Below, piece after piece: positions 1-10,324 of a stretch of 39,988 nucleotides of DNA (position 1 is its first letter; every line of letters starts with the position of its first letter). The stretch is taken from positions 1 through 39,988 of the forward strand of contig JAYMGJ010000330.1 in the NCBI GenBank assembly GCA_037178675.1, in the 5' to 3' direction. Below the pieces are notes generated by a model, which worked only from the letters and a program-made list of their open reading frames with translations, had not been told where the DNA came from and ran no database searches. Position numbers and translations under genes: made by a program. The stretch is from Scleroderma bovista (taxonomy: Eukaryota; Basidiomycota; Agaricomycetes; Boletales; Sclerodermataceae).

Positions 1-72
1 GAGCGGGTCGGCGTGCTTTCTACTTCTTTATTGTGTCTCAAGGTCTCAGGATGTACCATCCATACTTACCAC

Positions 73-1207
73 ACGGAGGGTGCCAGTGGGTGCATACTTC
101 AATTGCATGGTCGTCATTTCTGACTTCTGCAAACATCAGGTGGTGGTCACGCGCCTGATGTCATCGTCGTCTGTGGCCTTGAGAGGGTGCTTTCATCCTC
201 TACAAATCCCACCCGCCGCCCTTACGCAACCAACACCCTTGACGAGCACCACGATGTAAGCGCTGTGTACCCTGCACCAACCCATCCTCATCCTCATTCC
301 CGTCTAAAAGATGCTCATGAGCTGCCACTATTTTGACAAGAACATCCCAGAAGACTTCGCCTTCGCCGATTCGCGCATCCGCGCCGAGACAATTGCAGCA
401 GAAGACGTGCTCCACGATACAGGTGCAATATCGATGATTAGCTCGGACTCACAGGGCATGGATTTGGGGAGGTCATCGCAGGGACGCGGCGCACTGCAAG
501 CAAGATGAAGACGTGTAGGGGACCACTGGAGGATCTTAGTGACTCGCCAGAGTGCGATAATGTGAGAGTGAAGAGGTACATTGCCAGGTATATGATTAAT
601 TCGTGAGTTGTTCATTTACTCGTTTCTTGGTGCCCGGATGCATTAGATTTAACACATATACGTCAGCGCTATCACGCACGGCATCAGCACGTACGTCGGC
701 TCAGTCAAAGTAGGCAAGCTCGCAGACCTCGTCCTTTGGAAACCTGAAAACTTCAGTGCGAAACCACAGATGGTCCTCCAATCTGCCGTCATCATATAGG
801 CACAGGTGCGTTTGTCATTTCCTTTGAACCCACCTGCACCTTTCAAGGGAGCTTCCTTTTCTCATTTGTCACGCTGGTGTCGTGTATTACAGGTGTGTAT
901 GAATGTGGATCCGATGGAGGGCATGACGTGCACTGACCATATCCTTTTCCTTCATCCACATGTACTCCCATGTGCATTTAATCGCTCACTTCCTCCTATC
1001 TCAGATGGGTGACGCCAACGCCTCCATCCCGACCGTCCAACCTGCCTATAGCCGCCCAATGTGGGGGGCTCCCTACCTGGATCAGCCACACGCAGTTCGT
1101 ACGCTTTCGTCTCCAAACGCGCGTTCGACAAGAACATTGCGGCGCCGTATGGCCTGTCAAAGAACATGCCTTTTACATGGTCACTCAGGTTGATGGAAAA
1201 TGCGTGA
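73..1207 (+). pseudogene. Urease C-terminal fragment (degenerate)
   Basis: Remnant of the 3' part of a fungal urease gene (urea amidohydrolase alpha region, cytosolic nickel enzyme). Readable blocks in order: [15 protein letters not shown] near 111-180, the NTLDEHHD block ending near 256, an intron of about 55 nt, then [20 protein letters not shown] with [20 protein letters not shown] from 311. A one-base frame break follows SDSQGMD near 465, then the EVI..T/KMK block, an intron from about 602, [20 protein letters not shown] from about 668, another intron, and MGDANASIPTVQPAYSRPMW from 1004. The CHxxD..PED and SDSQ motifs are typical of the urease alpha catalytic region. The nickel-ligand and N-terminal regions are absent because the window starts inside the gene. 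The final frame (MWGAP.. then FVSKRAF) is disrupted and stops at 1205. Introns are retained, so this is decayed genomic DNA rather than a processed copy. Confidence 0.85.
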
Positions 1208-2575
1208 TTTTTGCCCACTGATCCGCGATTTCGACGACTCCCTAAGCTCTGTATTGACTCTATTAGATAGTTGTGTGGCACCTACTGTTGTATCAATGTT
1301 ACCCCATGAGTTATCAACTGCAGCAGATCTGGTCTCCAGACTATGACCTGCCATGGTGTTACCCGATCGGGTGACTGGGTGATGTCCACCTCAGGCAGCT
1401 CTTTTCAGGACCAATAAAGGTCTTACAGACCCATTTCCGTTGTAGGCAGTAATACGTCTCTTAGACCCAACATCCGCAAGATGTCCTAATCAGGACAATT
1501 CCCTTGGGCAACTTCAGCTTGACTTCAGCCCTCCTTTTCGCCTCCTTTTAGCCTCATCTGCAGCCTTCCAGTACCTCTGATCCCTCAGGTGACTTCAGCC
1601 CTCCATTGGCACTTTATATCAGCCTCGTCTGCAGTCCATCCCATCCTCTAATTTGGCTTACACAATACACACAGGCAAACTGCAGGTAAGTAAACATGTA
1701 CTAATCTTACTCTTCACCGTGATGCTTATGTGTCCTACTATATGGTGCATGGGTACATACCCATTATAGGTCTACCCACGGATCTGGTTCTTCGGCCATC
1801 TGTTTTACTATTGGGCCCTCCACATCGACCACATTGCAATTGCCAAGGTAAGTGATTTCAACTTCTCGTGCTTGACTGATGCTTTTAGGTTCGATCGTGG
1901 TTCTTGTGTGTCAATGGCTCAGCTTGGTAGAAAGCCTTAGAAGCTTTGGTGGGTGGCTCGGGTGACACTGGCAAGTCATTTTGTCGTGGTCTTGCATAGT
2001 TGTGCATTTACTGACTTTTTACAACCAGCCGCGTTGCTTTGACTCATTGTGAGTCAACGTCATCGCTGCTGCTCGTGTTTTCCATGCTGTTTTGTTTTCC
2101 ATCCCTACCACTAGCCGTTTCGACCTCAACACTTGCTGCAACCTTCTTGTCTATCCCCAACGTCTCAACACATCGGTCAAAGACAAGCTTTCGACAAGTT
2201 TGCATGTCCAGAGTCTCAAGTGGCGCATTATACGTGCATATCCATTGATCTCTTCATCCACGCACCACGGCACACACCGCCATTGTTGCCTTAATAGTGA
2301 GTTTTTTGTTTTCATTAAGATCGCGTCCGCACAAACTCATTCACAGATAGCACGACCACCCACACAGCACGACACAATGTGTATGTTTTCTTTTTTCTCT
2401 TCGTTTACTAACTACTATTATTACAGGTCCTCTATGTGCACACCCGCACCCGCACTCCCACACTCCCACAGCCAGTGCCGAGACTGCCACCACAACGCGA
2501 CCATGACCATGACACCACCACTACAACTACACGACTACCACCAATGCCATTGATGATGACTGTGACTGTGACCAC
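1208..2575. other. Gene-free stretch between urease remnant and long LTR
   Basis: I see no convincing coding region here. The sequence holds two copies of a motif starting GACTTCAGCCCTCC (1521 and 1591), a TATA-like TTTATATC near 1613, and AC/CCA-rich low-complexity DNA at about 2440-2560. It may include an eroded LTR or promoter, but no termini or target duplication could be found. Confidence 0.4.
1521..1634 (+). repeat. Imperfect direct repeat, 70-bp spacing
   Basis: Two copies starting GACTTCAGCCCTCC at 1521 and 1591, each ending in AGCCTC(A/G)TCTGCAG. The second copy contains TTTATATC. Possibly a duplicated regulatory block of an old repeat; no further support. Confidence 0.5.
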
Positions 2576-3107
2576 TGTCACACACCAAACAGGTTTGGTA
2601 CAGTGAACATGGAAGATAACACCTATATCGAATGATCCTTATGTGAAGGATAAGCACAACGGACCCTCATCATAGCCATCTATTGCACAAGAAGACTATC
2701 CTGATGTGAGAGATGAATGCCAATGCTGACAGTCATCTATCGCACGAGAACCGCCAAGAAGCAGAAGAAACTGAAGGAATAACATCAATTGTGGTATGAG
2801 AAAGGAATGCACATGTCTGCAGTCCAACTCCCATACCAGAACAATCAAAGAAGCCGAAGAATTGATGGAGAAATGAAGGAGAAAGAGAAGAAATGATTTT
2901 TAGCGCCCAAATGTCATTTTTAGGCGCCCAGTGCCGGCATTCCGATATTTTGAATAGCTCCGTCGTTTCTGAAGCTATCAGGCACGTGACTATACCGTCA
3001 GAAAGCCTAGAGCGTGGTCTATCTGCCTGTCAAGTTCCGACGCAAATCTGTTCATTTCCCACGGAGATATTCCCCCCGCAATCCAGACGTTCACTTCATC
3101 GCTCACT

Positions 3108-3500
3108 ATGGAGTCCGTATTTTCTCTGGATCATTTCTCCACTATTGCTGCAGATGTCCACTATGTCCTGCTCTTAGGACAGCCTCTCCCAGAGTTCCCG
3201 TGCACTGCCTGGCACATATCTTCCCAGCCTGCTCCCTCAGTCCCTCTCGTTCTCGGTCAGCGCGTTCTCCTCGTCAGTCCTGCGTCAAAGACGTACTTTG
3301 GTCATCTTAGGTCTATTGTCAAGCTTGAGAAGTCTTCTCTGGTCGTCTCTGTGTCCCCTGAGCCCTCAGCCTATGGTCCCTTCCTCCCAGATACTTGCCA
3401 TGTCCATCTTCCTCTGTCGTTCGTCTCACTTCCCTGGATGCGCCGAATTCAATACTCTATCCGCTTCCCTACTTTCAGACGACGTCCCCCAGCACCATGA
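3108..3500 (+). CDS. U3-encoded conserved ORF of the long LTR (130 aa, unknown function)
   Basis: Starts MESVFSLDHFS and encodes 130 residues to a TGA at 3498-3500; the same frame stays open past that stop to 3896 (about 263 codons in all). I do not recognise a domain. No signal peptide or clear membrane helix is evident in the first 110 residues; the protein is rich in Val, Leu, Ser and Pro. A near-identical frame lies in LTR copy 2, a truncated one in copy 3, and a diverged one in the inverted LTR (13313-13702). Between copy 1 and the diverged copy, about 115 codons align without a gap, with about 26 silent and 26 replacement codon differences, many of them conservative (D/E, V/I, K/R). That is fewer replacements than neutral drift should give. 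It lies upstream of the LTR TATA box, so it would be transcribed from a 3' LTR or from its own promoter. Confidence 0.6.
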   Translation: MESVFSLDHFSTIAADVHYVLLLGQPLPEFPCTAWHISSQPAPSVPLVLGQRVLLVSPASKTYFGHLRSIVKLEKSSLVVSVSPEPSAYGPFLPDTCHVHLPLSFVSLPWMRRIQYSIRFPTFRRRPPAP

Positions 3501-3865
3501 CAGTTATTCCCCCCACTTTATAGTGCTATTAGGAAGAAGAACCCTCTCTCGTTCTTTCCCAGAAGAGAGCTCATCAAGGGAGCCCATGGTTGCGCTTCAG
3601 CGGCACTAGAACACATGCACTATACCTTAGTGTATGCTGACCCCCCAAAAGACCTCTGGACCCCTGGTACCCTTCTTGTGGCTGTTTTGTCTCAGATCAA
3701 TCCCCCTGTTTATCTCAGATCTTCCCCATTGTTGTCCCATCAAATTCCTGATGGTACACAGCCCCCCATCAAACTTCTTAGGCTGTGCATCAATAACTCC
3801 TTCTGCTGTGCAGTGACTCATCCCTTGCTTACTGATGCTCTCTTGTCATCAGTATTACTCTATCC

Positions 3866-4076
3866 CTTTCGCATTTTTGGTATATTACTCAGCTGATGAC
3901 TCACTCCCTTACCAATCAATCTTGTCATGCAGCTTACTCATTCCTTTACTCAGCAGCTTATTCATGCTCCCTATGCTTACTCATTCCTGCTTATCCCTTG
4001 CTTACTGATTGCTTACAAACCCCTTACAAAGCTCTTACCAATCCCTTACCAATCCTTGACAAATTCTGCTTACTCC
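3866..4076 (+). promoter_or_regulatory. CTTAC(C/T)NAT motif array in LTR U3
   Basis: About a dozen occurrences of CTTAC or close variants (CTTACCAATC, CTTACTCATT, CTTACTGATT) lie within roughly 200 bp upstream of the TATA-like box. The same array recurs in LTR copy 2 (about 8650-8860). The diverged inverted LTR has it as GATTGGTAAG near 12590-12635 and 12895-12910. Probably a transcription-factor binding array; the factor is unknown. Confidence 0.5.
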
Positions 4077-4113
4077 CTTCTCTTTTTGTACTTTAATGCT
4101 GTGCCCCCCCATG

Positions 4114-4121
4114 TATTTAAA
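4114..4121 (+). promoter_or_regulatory. TATA-like box of long LTR copy 1
   Basis: TATTTAAA, also present at 8896-8903 in copy 2. It separates U3 (with the ORF) from the putative R-U5. Transcription would start roughly 30-40 bp downstream. Confidence 0.5.
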
Positions 4122-4462
4122 CCCCTGGGCTCAGCCCAGTGAAAAAAAGACCCAATTGCACGAAATTATCCCTCTCTCAGACTCTCTCAGTCAGTATCCT
4201 TTCAGCTCTTTGAGTCTTGTAGGCTTCAGTGAAGGTCTAAAGGCTCTGATATCTCAAGTTTATTCAATCCATTCAAGTCCAAGTATTTCTCTAGGCTCAA
4301 GCGGAGTCTAGCCAGTCAATCCTTCATCTCTCATTGCTTCTGGATATCAGGAGCCCCCTTGTCCCTTTGCTGCATCAACCTCTAGGTGTAGTATCGCTAC
4401 TTCAGTCTCTGTCAGCCCAATCCCCGCTTTGACACTTCCTAGGCTTTAGGAAGAGTCCAGAC

Positions 4463-4691
4463 TAATGCAGGTATAAGCTCAGTGTACTGGTAAGTCACTA
4501 TATTAGAGTAATACCTAATGCAGGTATAAGCTGCAGTAAGTTAGTAAGTATCAGTGTAAGGGACAGTAAGTCCTACTCACCTTAGTGTACTGGTAAGTCA
4601 CTGAGGTGGCACTATGTCGGAGAATGGAAAATGTACTACTGTGATTATGTAATGTGTAGGTACCATATACAGAACACTTATCTAGTCAACA
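4463..4691. mobile_element. 229-bp insertion with 5-bp target duplication CAGAC
   Basis: Present in LTR copy 1 and absent from the same site in copy 2 (9239-9245). Flanked by CAGAC at 4458-4462 and 4692-4696. Starts TAATGCAGGTATAAGC and ends GTCAACA. Internally it repeats TAATGCAGGTATAAGCT (4463 and about 4515) and GTGTACTGGTAAGTCACT (about 4482 and 4587). A 5-bp duplication suits an LTR-type or hAT-like insertion, but it lacks a canonical TG start and no coding capacity is seen. The occupied/empty site comparison makes the insertion itself well supported; its class is unknown. Confidence 0.7.
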
Positions 4692-4911
4692 CAGACCCCT
4701 ATCCCCTTTGTCATCTATTGCTCCTGTACCCCAGGAGTATCCTGCATCATCATCTGCATCACCCTGTTGGTGTAGATCCCCTTCCCCCCTCCTCAGCACA
4801 TCCTCTCTGGACACTGCAGAGGTAAACCACCACTCACACATTTTTGTAGTCCTTTGTTGGTGTTGTGTTTGGGTTATTACTCCAACCCAAATCCACACTT
4901 TGACTCACATC

Positions 4912-4929
4912 TGGAGCCCACCGTGAGGG
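4912..4929 (+). other. Putative primer-binding site of Gag-Pro element
   Basis: TGGAGCCCACCGTGAGGG begins two bases after the end of LTR copy 1. A TGG start just inside a 5' LTR is the usual signature of pairing with a tRNA 3' CCA end. The tRNA was not identified. Confidence 0.5.
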
Positions 4930-5004
4930 GTGGTTATTTCTGGATAGGATTGCACTTATTCTTCCTCATCATCGCTATTACTGCTCCTTGGATCCCTCCC
5001 TGCT

Positions 5005-7356
5005 TTGTTGCTGTCATCCTCCTGGTCTCCTACTTCGCCCTCTTCATCTATAGGAACCCCTTTGACTATCTCTGACTCCAACCTGACCTCTCTACCTGCT
5101 GGTCCATCATCTCCTCCTCGTACCCCCCCTATTTCTGCTATATTGCTCTCAAGTAACTCTGTGCCTTCTTCCCTGTCTGGCACATCGTCATCCTCATCTA
5201 TACAAACCCCTGAGTCCCTTCTTGGGTCGACTCTAGCCTCTACTGCCTCTGTATCCATCCCCGCTTCATCTGTTTCCCCACCCGCTGTTACTATGTCTGC
5301 ACCCGCTATGCTCCCATCCATCCTTACTCTCCCTCTTCTTGGAATGAAGTCTGCCCCTGAACTCTTCAGAGGTGACCACTCTCAGATTAGGACCTTCCTA
5401 GACCACTATGAATGCCTCTGTGCCCTGCACAACATTGTTGATGATCAGGAGAAGGTTGACTCTATTCTCCGCTACTGCTCTACTAGAGTCCAAGAGATCA
5501 TCGAAGGCATGACTCACTTCCATGTTCCCAACTGGGATGAGCTCAAGAACGACCTCCTGAAGCACTTTGACACTGATCTTTCTGATGAGAGATTTTATGA
5601 GCAAGATTTGAAGAACTTTGTCAAGGGTGCAATGTGTGCTCCCATCCTATCCCTCCATGACTTCAGAGCCTATAACAGAGACTTTATCCATATTGGAGGA
5701 TGGTTAAGGAACAAGGGAAAGATCACCAAAGAAGACTACAACCGCTACTTCTGGGCTGGACTACCCCTTTCCTTCCATCTCAAAGTCGACTCTTGTTTTA
5801 TCCTCAAAGACCCTGACTTGGATGTCTCTATCCCCTACTCCTACTCTGATGTCTGCAAGGCTGCCAAGGAACTCCTTTGTAGGGATCACTTTGATGCTGA
5901 GTACTTGGAACATCTTGGTGTTGAAGAGAAAGAGAATATTCCCCTTCACTGCTCTGACCCCAGGTCTGATCCTGTTCATCCACTTATGTCTCCTCTGGAT
6001 GCTAGGACCACTCTGCAAGGATTGGATAAAGCTGGAACCACTGCTCAGAAGCAGGATGAGGTGGAAAATCTCATCAAGAAGATGTCTCAGATGACTCTCT
6101 CTGATCCCAACTATGCACTTTACTACTATCATGCCATAAAGCTGGACCCTGATGCCAGCAGAGTTATCTCCCCTCCTGCTCTTAATTCTCAATCATCTAC
6201 TCCTGCTGCCTCTGCTCCTACTTGTCCTGATGCTGCTGCTTGTCCTCCTGCTCGCCCTCCCATTACTTGCTATGGATGTGGTGTTGAGGGCCATGGTGTA
6301 AATGGTTGCAATAAGATCAATGATCTTGTTGCCAAAGGCTTACTTGCTAGGGATGATGCGCATCATGTCACTCTCCCTAATGGCCAGTATATCCCCAGGA
6401 CTCAAGATGAGACTATCATGCAAGCCTATGAGCGTCATGCCACTGCTGCCAGACCTGCTAGCACTGTCTGCTTTGTTACTCATGCTGAAGAAGAAGAAGT
6501 CTTGGAGTCTGGAATCTGTGAACTGGAAGAAGAGCCCCTGGTCACTGCTGTTGATTGTGCTCCTAGAGTTACTAAGGAGAAAAGGAAAGCTGCCTTTGAA
6601 GCTGTCATCATTCCCCCTCACAGTAAAGGCAAAGGAAAGGAGAATCAAGCCCCTGCTTTCACACCAGTTCCTGCACCTAAGCCCATCCCATCGACTCCTG
6701 CTCCCATTCCCATGCCAGTTCCCATCGATGTTCATACTCATGTCTTTGATGGCTCAAATGATGATGCTATCATGCAAGATGACACTCTGCCTATCAGATC
6801 TTCGCACCCCAATGTGGACTCTTCTGAGAAGAAGAAGCCTAAGCCCGCTACTGCGATGTCTTCACCTCTCTCCCAGAATACCAGTGCCAAGTCTATTGTG
6901 GATTGCATTCTTGCTACCCCTCTCACTTTGTCCATTGGAGAAGCTATTGGCTCGTCAAGGGATGTTTCTCAGCATCTCCAGGATCTTATTAGGGTCAAGA
7001 GGCAGGCTCTCCCCTTCGTCAAGCACGTCCAAGGAACTCCTCCTGCTGCTGCCTATATGTGTCTCACTTCTAGTCCCCTCATTACTATCAATCTCCACTG
7101 CAATGACCAACCAGTGAAGGCCGTCATCGATTCAGGCTCTACTCTCAACGTTGTCAAAGCCAGTATTGCCAAGTCTGTCATCAAGATGCCTATTGATACC
7201 TCCCATTCTATGGCCATGAGAGATGCCAATGGTGGTACCTCTAAGCTCATCAGTCTCATTCAGAATGTCCCTCTCTTCTGTGGAGCTGCTCAGACCTTGA
7301 CCAATCTCTTCGTCTCCCCTGATAATGACTCTGGCTTCGATCTCCTCCTTGGTCGC
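5005..7356 (+). pseudogene. Gag-protease polyprotein, 5' part (interrupted)
   Basis: Open frame from 5005; the first in-frame ATG is 5293 and the Ser/Pro/Thr-rich stretch before it may be untranslated or start upstream. After ATG, a Gag-like helical region carries ELFRGDHSQIRTFLDHYECL and WDELKNDLLKHFD, typical of fungal Ty3-type Gag. A zinc knuckle CYGCGVEGHGVNGC (CX2CX4HX4C, near 6270) follows, then a Lys/Pro-rich linker and a retropepsin-like domain with catalytic AVIDSGSTLNVV (7121-7156) and the strand FDLLLGR (7338-7356). The natural continuation PWVHGNSVSIVERDSGTY is found only after the nested LTR, at 9462. The frame now reads into that LTR and stops at 7416. The protein would package RNA and process Gag; it has no polymerase. 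Confidence 0.85.
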
Positions 7357-9457
7357 TGTCACGCACCAAACAGGTTTGGTACAGTGAACATGGAAGATAA
7401 CGCCTATATCGAATGATCCTTATGCGAAGGATAAGCACGACGGACCCTCATCGTAGCCATCTATCACACAAGACGACTATCCTGATGCGAGAGATGAATG
7501 CCAATGCAGACAGTCATCTATCGCACGAGAACCACCAAGAAGCAGAAGAAACTGAAGGAATAACGTCAATTGTGGTATGAGAAAGGAATGCACACGTCTG
7601 CAGTCCAACTCCCATACCAGAACGATCAAAGAAGCCGAAGAATTGATGGAGAAACGAAGGAGAAAGAGAAGAAATGATTTTTAGCGCCCAAATGTCATTT
7701 TTAGGCGCCCAGTGCCGGCATTCCGATATTTTGAATAGCTCCGTCGTTTCTGAAGCTATCAGGCACGTGACTATACCGTCAGAAAGCCTAGAGCGTGGTC
7801 TATCTGCCTGTCAAGTTCCGACGCAAATCTGTTCATTTCCCACGGAGATATTCCCCCCGCAATCCAGACGTTCACTTCATCGCTCACTATGGAGTCCGTA
7901 TTTTCTCTGGATCATTTCTCCACTATTGCTGCAGATGTCCACTATGTCCTGCTCTTAGGACAGCCTCTCCCAGAGTTCCCGTGCACTGCCTGGCACATAT
8001 CTTCCCAGCCTGCTCCCTCAGTCCCTCTCGTTCTCGGTCAGCGCGTTCTCCTCGTCAGTCCTGCGTCAAAGACGTACTTTGGTCATCTTAGGTCTATTGT
8101 CAAGCTTGAGAAGTCTTCTCTGGTCGTCTCTGTGTCCCCTGAGCCCTCAGCCTATGGTCCCTTCCTCCCAGATACTTGCCATGTCCATCTTCCTCTGTCG
8201 TTCGTCTCACTTCCCTGGATGCGCCGAATTCAATACTCTATCTGCTTCCCTACTTTCAGACGACGTCCCCCAGCACCATGACAGTTATTCCCCCCACTTT
8301 ATAGTGCTATTAGGAAGAAGAACCCTCTCTTGTTCTTTCCCAGAAGAGAGCTCATCAAGGGAGCCCATGGTTGCGCTTCAGCAGCACTAGAACACATGCA
8401 CTATACTTTAGTGTATGCTGACCCCCCAAAAAGACCTCTGGACCCCTGGTACCCTTCTTGTGGCTGTTTTGTCTCGGATCAATCCCCCTATTAATCCCAG
8501 ATCTTCCCCATTGTTGTCCCATCAAATTCCTGATGGTACACAGCCCCCCATCAAACTTCTTAGGCTGTGCATCAATAACTCCTTCTGCTGTGCAGTGACT
8601 CATCCCTTGCTTACTGATGCTCTCTTGTCATCAGTATTACTCTATCCCTTTCGCATTTTTGGTATATTACTCAGCTGATGACTCACTCCCTTACCAATCA
8701 ATCTTGTCATGCAGCTTACTCATTCCTTTACTCAGCAGCTTATTCATGCTCCCTATGCTTACTCATTCCTGCTTATCCCTTGCTTACTGATTGCTTACAA
8801 ACCCCTTACAAAGCTCTTACCAATCCCTTACCAATCCTTGACAAATTCTGCTTACTCCCTTCTCTTTTTGTACTTTAATGCTGTGCCCCCCCATGTATTT
8901 AAACCCCTGGGCTCAGCCCAGTGAAAAAAAGACCCAATTGCACGAAATTATCCCTCTCTCAGACTCTCTCAGTCAGTATCCTTTCAGCTCTTTGAGTCTT
9001 GTAGGCTTCAGTGAAGGTCTAAAGGCTCTGATATTCAAGTTTTATCCAATCTATTCAAGTCCAAGTCTTTCTCTAGGCTCAAGCGGAGTCTAGCCTGTCA
9101 ATCCTTCATCCCCTATTGCTTCTGGACGTCAGGAGCCCCCTTGTCCCCTTGCTGCACCAATCTCTAGGTGTAGTATCGCTACTTCAGTCCCAGTCAACTC
9201 AATCCCAGCTTTGACACTTCCTAGGCTTTAGGAAGAGTCCAGACACCTATCCCCTTCGTCTTCTATTGCTCCTGTACCCCAGGAGTATCCTGCATCACCG
9301 TCTGCATCACCCTGTTGGTGTAGATCCCCTTCCCTCCTCCTCAGCACATCCTCTCTGGACACCGCGGAGGTAAACCACCACTCGCACAATTTCGTAGTCC
9401 TTTGTTGGTGTTGTGTTTGGGTTGTTGTTCTGACCCAAATCCACACTTCGACTCACA
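7357..9457 (+). mobile_element. Long LTR copy 2, solo insertion inside the protease domain (TSD TCGC)
   Basis: Starts TGTCACGCACC, ends GACTCACA, 2101 bp. Flanked by TCGC at 7353-7356 and 9458-9461; removing the LTR and one TCGC rejoins LLLGR to PWVHGN in frame. It is almost identical to copy 1 without the 229-bp insertion; most visible differences are C/T or G/A, many in CpG. It contains the U3 reading frame (7889-8281) and the TATA-like box (8896-8903). One extra A in an A-run near 8430, relative to copy 1, shifts the frame after the first stop. Confidence 0.85.
7889..8281 (+). CDS. U3-encoded conserved ORF, copy 2 (130 aa)
   Basis: Same product as the 3108 frame, starting MESVFSLDHFS; the only amino-acid change I see is R to C near the C-terminus (YSICFPTF). 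It ends at the same TGA. Function unknown. The close match reflects the recent spread of the LTR and is not by itself evidence of selection; the diverged copy at 13313-13702 supplies that. Confidence 0.55.
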   Translation: MESVFSLDHFSTIAADVHYVLLLGQPLPEFPCTAWHISSQPAPSVPLVLGQRVLLVSPASKTYFGHLRSIVKLEKSSLVVSVSPEPSAYGPFLPDTCHVHLPLSFVSLPWMRRIQYSICFPTFRRRPPAP

Positions 9458-9461
9458 TCGC

Positions 9462-10324
9462 CCCTGGGTCCATGGAAACTCAGTTAGCATTGTTGAAAGA
9501 GACTCTGGGACCTATATCATCTTTGGAGCTGACTCCAACCATTCATTGGAGATGTGTGCTGTTGATGCGCATGCTGCTACTCACTCTGTAACTGGATTAA
9601 TGGCTACTCTTGAGCCAGACAGCGAGATGGGAGAAGAATCTGCTGCTCCATATTCATCCCCCCATGATCCTGCAACTCTGGATATTCTTTCAGATCATTT
9701 ACTGGACCTCCCTGATGCTCCTGATGCCAATCCCCCCTCATCTGAGACTGTTCTTCCTATACTGTTTTCGCCTCCTGGTTCTCCTATAATGTCACCTGGT
9801 CCAGTGCGCTACGTCTCTCCAGCTCATATATCCCCTCCACTCTCTCAGTCTTTGTCTCCCATGTCTTCTGTGGTCCACGAGTATAATCCTCCATCTCCTG
9901 ACCCCAATTTCTCTGCAAATGAAGCTCTTCAAAGGATTATTGAACAGATTGAGACTCCTGGAAATACTGCAGCTGCTGAAGAACACCCTGTTATCACTTG
10001 CATCTGTGCTAGGATTCATGAACAAGAGGGTCACTCCTTCCTTGACAGAATGCTATTGACTACTAGTCGATTGGTACCTCTCTCAGGCCTCAACCTTGAG
10101 ACCTGTTACACTCTCCCTGCTCAAGAAGGTGTTGATGAATTTGGAACTCCTTACCAGGATTATCTCATCCTGCATACTCGTATGGACATCATCAGCGAAG
10201 AGTCTATAACCAATCCTACTGGCAGAGTTGTGCAATTTGGGACTGCCTATACTCGATTCTATCCCCATCCCCCTTTCTTGACTATGAATCTAGATTTCCC
10301 TCTTGCCACCAGTGAAGCTCCCGA
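9462..10324 (+). pseudogene. Gag-protease polyprotein, 3' part
   Basis: Continues the frame broken at 7356. It begins PWVHGNSVSIVERDSGTYII, the strand after the LLLGR motif in basidiomycete retropepsin-like Gag-Pro proteins, so the protease domain was complete before the LTR inserted. Next come a Ser/Pro/Asp-rich linker and a C-terminal block with FGTPYQDYLILHTRMDI and NPTGRVVQFGTAYTRFYPHP, a pairing I associate with Gag-Pro proteins of agaricomycetes but cannot assign a function. The frame runs straight into LTR copy 3 and ends at 10355 inside it. No reverse transcriptase follows. Confidence 0.8.

Larger units (their letters stand above)
2576..4909 (+). repeat. Long LTR copy 1 (5' LTR of Gag-Pro element)
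   Basis: Starts TGTCACACACC and ends GACTCACA. It aligns nearly end to end with 7357-9457 apart from a 234-bp insertion including TSD (see 4463-4691). U3 runs from 2576 to about 4145 and contains the 3108 reading frame, a CTTAC motif array and a TATA-like box at 4114; R-U5 follows to 4909. No matching target duplication is present at the outer ends, as expected because the partner LTR lacks its 3' end. Confidence 0.8.

Noticed and set aside
3615..3896. Separate small gene starting at 3615 in LTR copy 1
   Set aside because: It is in the same frame as the U3 ORF, after one TGA, and is frameshifted in copy 2; better treated as a possible extension than a separate gene.
6302..7117. Second long frame (271 codons) overlapping the Gag-Pro coding region
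   Set aside because: It is a shadow in another frame of the real Gag-Pro frame, which carries the zinc knuckle and protease motifs.
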